Below, in pieces: positions 28,709 through 33,808 of a stretch of 33,808 nucleotides of DNA; position 1 is the first letter of the stretch; each line of letters starts with the position of its first letter. A program made the position numbers and the translations under genes. The DNA lies in contig JABBAI010000028.1 in the NCBI GenBank assembly GCA_018608045.1, positions 1 to 33,808 of the forward strand. Reading direction: 5' to 3'. Under the pieces are notes generated by a model that made no database searches, was not told the DNA's origin, and was given only the letters and a program-made list of their open reading frames with translations. The DNA is from Octadecabacter sp. GTDB taxonomy: Bacteria; Pseudomonadota; Alphaproteobacteria; Rhodobacterales; Rhodobacteraceae.

Positions 28709-29710
28709 TCAAAGCGCGAGATCAAGCACCACGGGGAAGTGATCGGACGCCGTCAGTAGTGCCGAACACAAATCCTTATTCTCAAAGCATTCGACGTGAT
28801 CGAAAGGGTGCAAAATCGTCCATTGCGCCCCCATGGACCGCACATTTTGCGACACCATGATGTAATCCAGAAGGGCTGACAGATACCGACCTTCACCGCG
28901 CAATTTGAAACGAGCCGTAACGGGCATGGCCCCGATGCGTTGCGCCAACGCCATGCGCGCATGTGGATCAAACAGCTGTTCCCCCTGCCCTTCACCAAGC
29001 ACGATTTCTACGCCTGACCGCCCGAACAACTTTTCGTATTCATCCAAGCCAGGCCCGTCATTGAAATCACCCATAACAATCACATGCTCATGCGCGTTCA
29101 GATGCGCCTCAACGCGGCGGCGCAACCAGATACATTGCGCCAATTGCTTGCGGCGGTTGGCGATTGATATTTGCATCACCTCCGCATCATTGCGCGCGCC
29201 GTGCGGTGCTTTGGACTTGGCATGCACACCAATCAAACGAAACACTGTTCCCGACGCATGGGTCACCTCAAGTTCCAAGGGTGGTTTTGACCAGCAGATC
29301 GTTTCCGGCGTAGCATCAACATCCAGATCCATCAGCATAGATTGATCAAAAAGCGGTGCACCGTCGTCGCGGGGGTCATGACGCACGGACACCACATCAG
29401 GGTCATAAAGAAACAGAATTTCCTGTTGGGTTTCGTTCACATAGCCAATGACCGCTTTGCGCGCCCGAAGGCCAAACCGCGCGGCGAACACTTCTAGTGC
29501 ACCAACACCGTCGCGCTTGGCGTGACTGTCGGGGCCTTCGATAATCATGACGCCGTCCGCGTCCATCGCCTGAAACACCACCCCCAACGCAGCCGTTTAC
29601 TGCGCCCGCGTGACGTTCCAGCGCCCCGACCAGCTGTCATCGTCAATCAAATCGCCGTCATTGTTGAACAGGTTCGAAAACCACTCAACGTTGTAGGTTG
29701 CGATTTTCAC
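28709..29710 (-). pseudogene. endonuclease/exonuclease/phosphatase (EEP) family protein with in-frame TAA at codon 38
   Basis: GTG at 29710 reads MKIATYNVEWFSNLFNNDGDLIDDDSWSGRWNVTRAQ*TAALGVVFQAMDADGVMIIEGPDS... in one frame; motifs VMGDFNDGPG and SDHFPVVLDL. Confidence 0.8.
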
Positions 29711-30393
29711 GCAGCTTTCTCGTTGTTGATGTCTTCCCATGCGCGATTGATCGCGATCATGCGCTTTTCCGCCATTTTGACAGCCTCTTCGGGAACGCCA
29801 CGCGCCATCATGCGATCAGGATGGGTGTCGCGCACCAATTGACGCCACGCTTTGCGGATTTCGGCCATCGGCGTGCCCGATGTGACGCCCAAAACATCGT
29901 AGGGATCACGTTCTGCGTCAGGAACAAACTGCGCGCGCAATCGCTTAAAGCGCACATCACCAAGGCCGAAAATATCTGACACACGACGCAAGAACGCATC
30001 CTCATTGGGGTGATAATACCCATCCGCCAACGCGATATGAAACAGCCCTTCCATCAAATCGCACAAAGGGGCGGCTGTATCATCAGCGTACATCGCTTTG
30101 ATTTTATAGGCGTAATCCTCAAAGCCGGCGACGTCGGTACGTGCAAGATTGAACAGGCGACCCGCATTCTTTTCCTCGCCCTCGGGAATGGTGAACACTT
30201 CGCGAAATGCGGCGACTTCGTCCTTTGTGACCTGACCGTCGGCCTTGGCCATCTTCGCCCCCAGCGCAATCACCGCAATCGCAAACGCAACCGAGCGTTC
30301 GGGCGGCGTGCGCAGGCTTGCGAACACGTCCGACAGGCTATCGCCTGAGGTGAGGGATGACAAAGCGTCAGTGATGCGGGTCCAGATCGACAT
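29707..30393 (-). CDS. DjlA-like molecular chaperone (TerB-like domain plus C-terminal J domain)
   Basis: TerB-like ALGAKMAKADGQVTKDEVAAFREVF; J domain DPYDVLGVTSGTPMAEIRKAWRQLVRDTHPDRMMARG (HPD). Confidence 0.92.
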   Translation of the reverse strand: MSIWTRITDALSSLTSGDSLSDVFASLRTPPERSVAFAIAVIALGAKMAKADGQVTKDEVAAFREVFTIPEGEEKNAGRLFNLARTDVAGFEDYAYKIKAMYADDTAAPLCDLMEGLFHIALADGYYHPNEDAFLRRVSDIFGLGDVRFKRLRAQFVPDAERDPYDVLGVTSGTPMAEIRKAWRQLVRDTHPDRMMARGVPEEAVKMAEKRMIAINRAWEDINNEKAA

Positions 30394-30424
30394 GTGGGGA
30401 CTTTAGCCAAACTTCACGCCAATG

Positions 30425-30901
30425 TCAGAGCCGTTTTTGCATCAAAACGAGGTCCATCCAGCGATCAAATTTGCGCCCTACTTGCGGCAGGGTCGCCACG
30501 TGTTCAAAACCGAGCTTGGCGTGAAACGCGACACCAGCCGCATTTTCAGCACTGACGCCAGCCCAAAGCGCATGCACCTGCCGCGCGCGGGCGTGATCTA
30601 TCACAGCCCGCATCAAGGCCCGACCCGCGCCCTGCCCCTGCGCCGCTGGCTCCAAGATGATCGTGTGTTCCATGGTGTGTTGGTATCCGATGCCGCCACG
30701 AAACTGGTCATACGTCGCAAATCCGACAACGGCGCCGCCCACGTCTGCCACCATAAAACACGGACGCGTTTCGATCATAACCGCCACATCGCCCGGTGTT
30801 TTGACGACCGAATTAAACGTCACCACACTGTCTAAAATTTGCGGTGCCCAAATCGTAGAAATGGCATCGGCGTCGTCTTTTGTCGCATTACGCACGATCA
30901 T
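30425..30901 (-). CDS. GNAT family N-acetyltransferase (phosphinothricin acetyltransferase-like)
   Basis: MIVRNATKDDADAISTIWAPQILDSVVTFN; GQGAGRALMRAVIDHARARQVHALWAGVSAENAAGVAFHAKLGFEHVATLPQVGRKF. Confidence 0.92.
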   Translation of the reverse strand: MIVRNATKDDADAISTIWAPQILDSVVTFNSVVKTPGDVAVMIETRPCFMVADVGGAVVGFATYDQFRGGIGYQHTMEHTIILEPAAQGQGAGRALMRAVIDHARARQVHALWAGVSAENAAGVAFHAKLGFEHVATLPQVGRKFDRWMDLVLMQKRL

Positions 30902-31491
30902 AGAGTGACCCGTCCGGTCGGTGTGTCGAACGTGGCGCGCAAATTCGGTGCCGCTGCTACGTGAAATTCAACCCGTGGATCGTTCAATTCAGCCACCTCA
31001 GCTTGGATGTCCGCCGCGTGCGGATGCTCAATAACCAAACGGTGCAACGCGATGCCCGAATTCGGCAAACTGCGCCCCGGCGGCGAGGATGTGTGCCATT
31101 TCAAAACGGTTGGATAGGCCCCGCCTAGCGGCAAAGTTCCGTCTGGCCGCACGCCCATGTCCCATTTCAAAGCGTCGCGGCGCATCGGAACTTTTTCCAA
31201 GCCGTGGCGCAAAGCAGCATCAAAGTCAGCAGGTTCACAAATCCAGTTCACCAATCGCGGCGGTCCAGAAAACGTGTCCAACCCGAACCAACGGGGGCCC
31301 TCGCACGTCGCATCAGGATCCGCGGCGATCACCTCAAGGTACAGACCGTCCGCCACCCCCAACAGGCGATTGTGGGTCGCAAACCTTGCATGCGTCCCCC
31401 CTGCTTGAAACGAGACGCCCAGCTTCGCCTCGGCCCACGCGACACCTTCTTGCAAGGTTTGCGCACCAATCGCCAGATGATCGAGCCGCAC
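30898..31491 (-). CDS. VOC / glyoxalase-like domain protein
   Basis: MRLDHLAIGAQTLQEGVAWAEAKLGVSFQAGGTHARFATHNRLLGVADGLYLEVIAADP; ATGA overlap with the GNAT gene. Confidence 0.85.
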   Translation of the reverse strand: MRLDHLAIGAQTLQEGVAWAEAKLGVSFQAGGTHARFATHNRLLGVADGLYLEVIAADPDATCEGPRWFGLDTFSGPPRLVNWICEPADFDAALRHGLEKVPMRRDALKWDMGVRPDGTLPLGGAYPTVLKWHTSSPPGRSLPNSGIALHRLVIEHPHAADIQAEVAELNDPRVEFHVAAAPNLRATFDTPTGRVTL

Positions 31492-31495
31492 TTCC

Positions 31496-33625
31496 CTATC
31501 CTCGTGTTTGCCGGATCAGTTTCAAGATGTCGCGCGCGGCTTCGGGGATGTTCGTACCGGGTCCAAATATCGCCTTAACCCCTGCATTCATTAGGAAATC
31601 ATAGTCCTGTTGCGGAATAACCCCGCCACATATGACAAGAATATCCCCCGCATCCGCAGCATTCAGCGCCTCGATCAGCTTTGGCGCAAGCGTCTTGTGC
31701 CCCGCCGCCTGCGACGAAATCCCAATGACATGCACGTCGTTGTCCACCGCATCTTGCGCCGCTTCTTCGGGGGTCTGGAACAGCGGTCCGACGTCCACGT
31801 CAAACCCAATATCGGCAAACGCAGTCGCGATGACTTTTGCGCCACGATCATGTCCGTCTTGACCCATTTTCACGACCAACATCCGCGGACGGCGGCCTTC
31901 GGTTTCGGCGAAATCTTCTACATCTTTTTGGATTGCAGCAAACCCTTCGTCACCTTCATAGGCGGCACCGTAAACGCCTGCCAATGTCTTCACTTCAGCG
32001 CGGTGACGGCCAAACACGTTTTCCATCGCTGTGCTGATTTCACCCACTGTTGCCCGTGCGCGCGCGGCGTCTACAGCCGCGTCCAAAACATTGCCACCCT
32101 CGCGGGCGCGGCGTTCCAGTTCGACCAATGCGGCGTCACAGATGGCCTGATCACGTTCTGCACGCAGCTTTTTCAACCCAGCGACTTGGCCAATGCGGAC
32201 CTTGTCATTGTCGATATCGAGGATATCAATCGGATCTTCTTTGTCCAAACGGTACTTGTTCACACCGACAATCACCTCTTGCCTGCGATCAATCATCGCT
32301 TGGCGTTTGGCGGCAGATTCCTCAATCCGCAGCTTGGGCATGCCGGATGCGACGGCCTTTGTCATGCCGCCCATGTCTTCAACTTCTTGAATGATTTTCC
32401 ACGCCGCATCGGCCAAATCAGCAGTAAGTTTTTCAACGTAATAGGACCCAGCCAGCGGATCGACCACGTTTGTCACACCCGTTTCTTCCTGCAAAATCAA
32501 TTGGGTGTTGCGCGCGATGCGGGCTGCAAATTCGGTCGGCAACGACATGGCTTCGTCCAGCGCATTGGTGTGCAAGGACTGCGTGCCCCCCAGCACGGCG
32601 GCCATGGCTTCATAGGCCGTGCGCACGACGTTATTGTAGGGATCCTGTTCTTGCAAGGACACGCCGGACGTCTGGCAATGGGTCCGCAACATGCTGGATT
32701 TTTCGGATTTCGGTTCAAATTCCGCCATGATCCGCGACCACAACAAACGGGCGGCGCGCAATTTGGCGGCCTCCATGAAAAAGTTCATCCCGATCGCAAA
32801 GAAGAACGACAGACGCGGCGCAAACGCATCCACATCCATGCCGCGCGCAATCGCTGTGCGCACATATTCCCGCCCGTCCGCCAAGGTGAACGCGAGTTCC
32901 TGCACAAGGTTCGCCCCCGCCTCTTGCATGTGATAGCCAGAGATCGAAATGGAATTGAATTTCGGCATATGATCCGCCGTATATTCAATGATGTCCGCGA
33001 CGATCTGCATCGACGGTTCTGGCGGGTAGACATAGGTGTTTCGCACCATGAATTCCTTGAGAATGTCGTTCTGAATCGTTCCCGAGAGCACTGAGCGGTC
33101 ATGGCCTTGTTCTTCGCCCGCGACGATAAAGTTCGCTAAAATCGGGATGACAGCGCCATTCATCGTCATCGACACGCTGACTTTATCCAAAGGGATGCCG
33201 TCGAACAAAACCTTCATGTCTTCGACTGAATCGATGGCAACGCCTGCTTTGCCGACATCACCCACGACGCGTGGGTGGTCGCTATCATAGCCGCGGTGCG
33301 TGGCCAGATCAAAGGCGACAGACACACCTTGTTGTCCTGCGGCCAACGCTTTGCGATAGAACGCGTTGGATTCCTCAGCTGTTGAAAATCCCGCGTATTG
33401 GCGGATGGTCCAAGGACGTCCCGCGTACATCGTCGACTTTACGCCGCGCGTGAACGGCGCCTCACCCGGGAACGATCCTAGGTGATCCAAGCCCTCCAGA
33501 TCGTCCGCGCCATAAACCGGCTGGACGTCAATGCCTTCGATCGTATTCCACGTCAGATCCACAAGGGGTCTGGCGCGCAGTTCAGCTTGAGCCCGCTCGG
33601 CCCAATCCTTCTTTTTCGATTCCAT
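31496..33625 (-). CDS. scpA: methylmalonyl-CoA mutase
   Basis: [52 protein letters not shown]12-binding [36 protein letters not shown]; start [13 protein letters not shown] at 33625. Confidence 0.96.
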   Translation of the reverse strand: MESKKKDWAERAQAELRARPLVDLTWNTIEGIDVQPVYGADDLEGLDHLGSFPGEAPFTRGVKSTMYAGRPWTIRQYAGFSTAEESNAFYRKALAAGQQGVSVAFDLATHRGYDSDHPRVVGDVGKAGVAIDSVEDMKVLFDGIPLDKVSVSMTMNGAVIPILANFIVAGEEQGHDRSVLSGTIQNDILKEFMVRNTYVYPPEPSMQIVADIIEYTADHMPKFNSISISGYHMQEAGANLVQELAFTLADGREYVRTAIARGMDVDAFAPRLSFFFAIGMNFFMEAAKLRAARLLWSRIMAEFEPKSEKSSMLRTHCQTSGVSLQEQDPYNNVVRTAYEAMAAVLGGTQSLHTNALDEAMSLPTEFAARIARNTQLILQEETGVTNVVDPLAGSYYVEKLTADLADAAWKIIQEVEDMGGMTKAVASGMPKLRIEESAAKRQAMIDRRQEVIVGVNKYRLDKEDPIDILDIDNDKVRIGQVAGLKKLRAERDQAICDAALVELERRAREGGNVLDAAVDAARARATVGEISTAMENVFGRHRAEVKTLAGVYGAAYEGDEGFAAIQKDVEDFAETEGRRPRMLVVKMGQDGHDRGAKVIATAFADIGFDVDVGPLFQTPEEAAQDAVDNDVHVIGISSQAAGHKTLAPKLIEALNAADAGDILVICGGVIPQQDYDFLMNAGVKAIFGPGTNIPEAARDILKLIRQTRG

Positions 33626-33643
33626 CGTATCGTCCTCCGAAAA

Positions 33644-33667
33644 GCACCGCATTTGTGTGTGCGGTGC
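33644..33667 (-). promoter_or_regulatory. Perfect hairpin immediately upstream of mutase RBS
   Basis: Minus strand: GCACCGCA-CACACAAA-TGCGGTGC followed by TTTT and then CGGAGG (Shine-Dalgarno) and ATG at 33625. Confidence 0.55.
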
Positions 33668-33703
33668 GTGTCACTTCTGCCCTGTCAGGGCGTAGCGCTG
33701 ACG

Positions 33704-33784
33704 TTAATCGCCTGCTGCCACTTTCATTTCCAATTCCATGCGCCAGTACATGAACGCCGGACGTATCGTCCGGCATTTGCGCAT
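33704..33784 (-). CDS. possible short ORF (26 aa), upstream of mutase
   Basis: MRKCRTIRPAFMYWRMELEMKVAAGD*; non-shadow-like composition, but short and at the window edge. Confidence 0.3.
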   Translation of the reverse strand: MRKCRTIRPAFMYWRMELEMKVAAGD

Positions 33785-33808
33785 GCCGCCCGTCCACGAA
33801 CCGCGCTA

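Noticed and set aside
31610-33094. 494-aa plus-strand ORF antisense to methylmalonyl-CoA mutase
   Set aside because: H/R/C/F-rich shadow translation with no domain; the minus frame is an unmistakable mutase. Long antisense ORFs are expected from codon bias.
1-33808. CRISPR array, transposase, integrase, phage or toxin-antitoxin module
   Set aside because: No regularly spaced repeats and no recognisable mobile-element or toxin proteins in any ORF; the partial tRNA-Leu at the edge shows no adjacent integrase in this window.

Overview
The window looks like an ordinary chromosomal segment of an alphaproteobacterium, probably Rhodobacteraceae/roseobacter-like by gene content and product style. 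I found no phage, transposon, CRISPR array or obvious defence island. Recognisable genes: partial tRNA-Leu(GAG), a DUF2306-type membrane protein, lipB, ctaD, a DUF2244 protein, a DUF1304 protein, an EamA transporter, a GatB/YqeY-domain protein, carA, a GT2 glycosyltransferase, a GntR/FCD regulator, a HAD pyrimidine-5'-nucleotidase-like protein, a UbiH-family hydroxylase, parE, a two-TM K+ channel, a cytochrome c lipoprotein, a putative lipoprotein metallopeptidase, a DUF3047 protein, an Ldh-family oxidoreductase, lolD, lolC/E, proS, a fasciclin protein, an AI-2E family transporter, hdaA, ppk, ppx, an endonuclease/exonuclease/phosphatase (EEP) protein, a DjlA-like J protein, GNAT and VOC proteins, and methylmalonyl-CoA mutase. 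The most notable structure is that five apparently non-core genes carry six reading-frame lesions (five single-base shifts at short homopolymers and one in-frame TAA), while the long housekeeping ORFs are intact. Other items worth a second look are a perfect CtrA-type box (TTAA-N7-TTAAC) upstream of the glycosyltransferase, a perfect GntR-type palindrome, a hairpin abutting the mutase Shine-Dalgarno, and tandem hairpins in a 291-bp non-coding gap. I could not identify a convincing previously undescribed multi-gene system. All family names are from reading the translations, with no database search.
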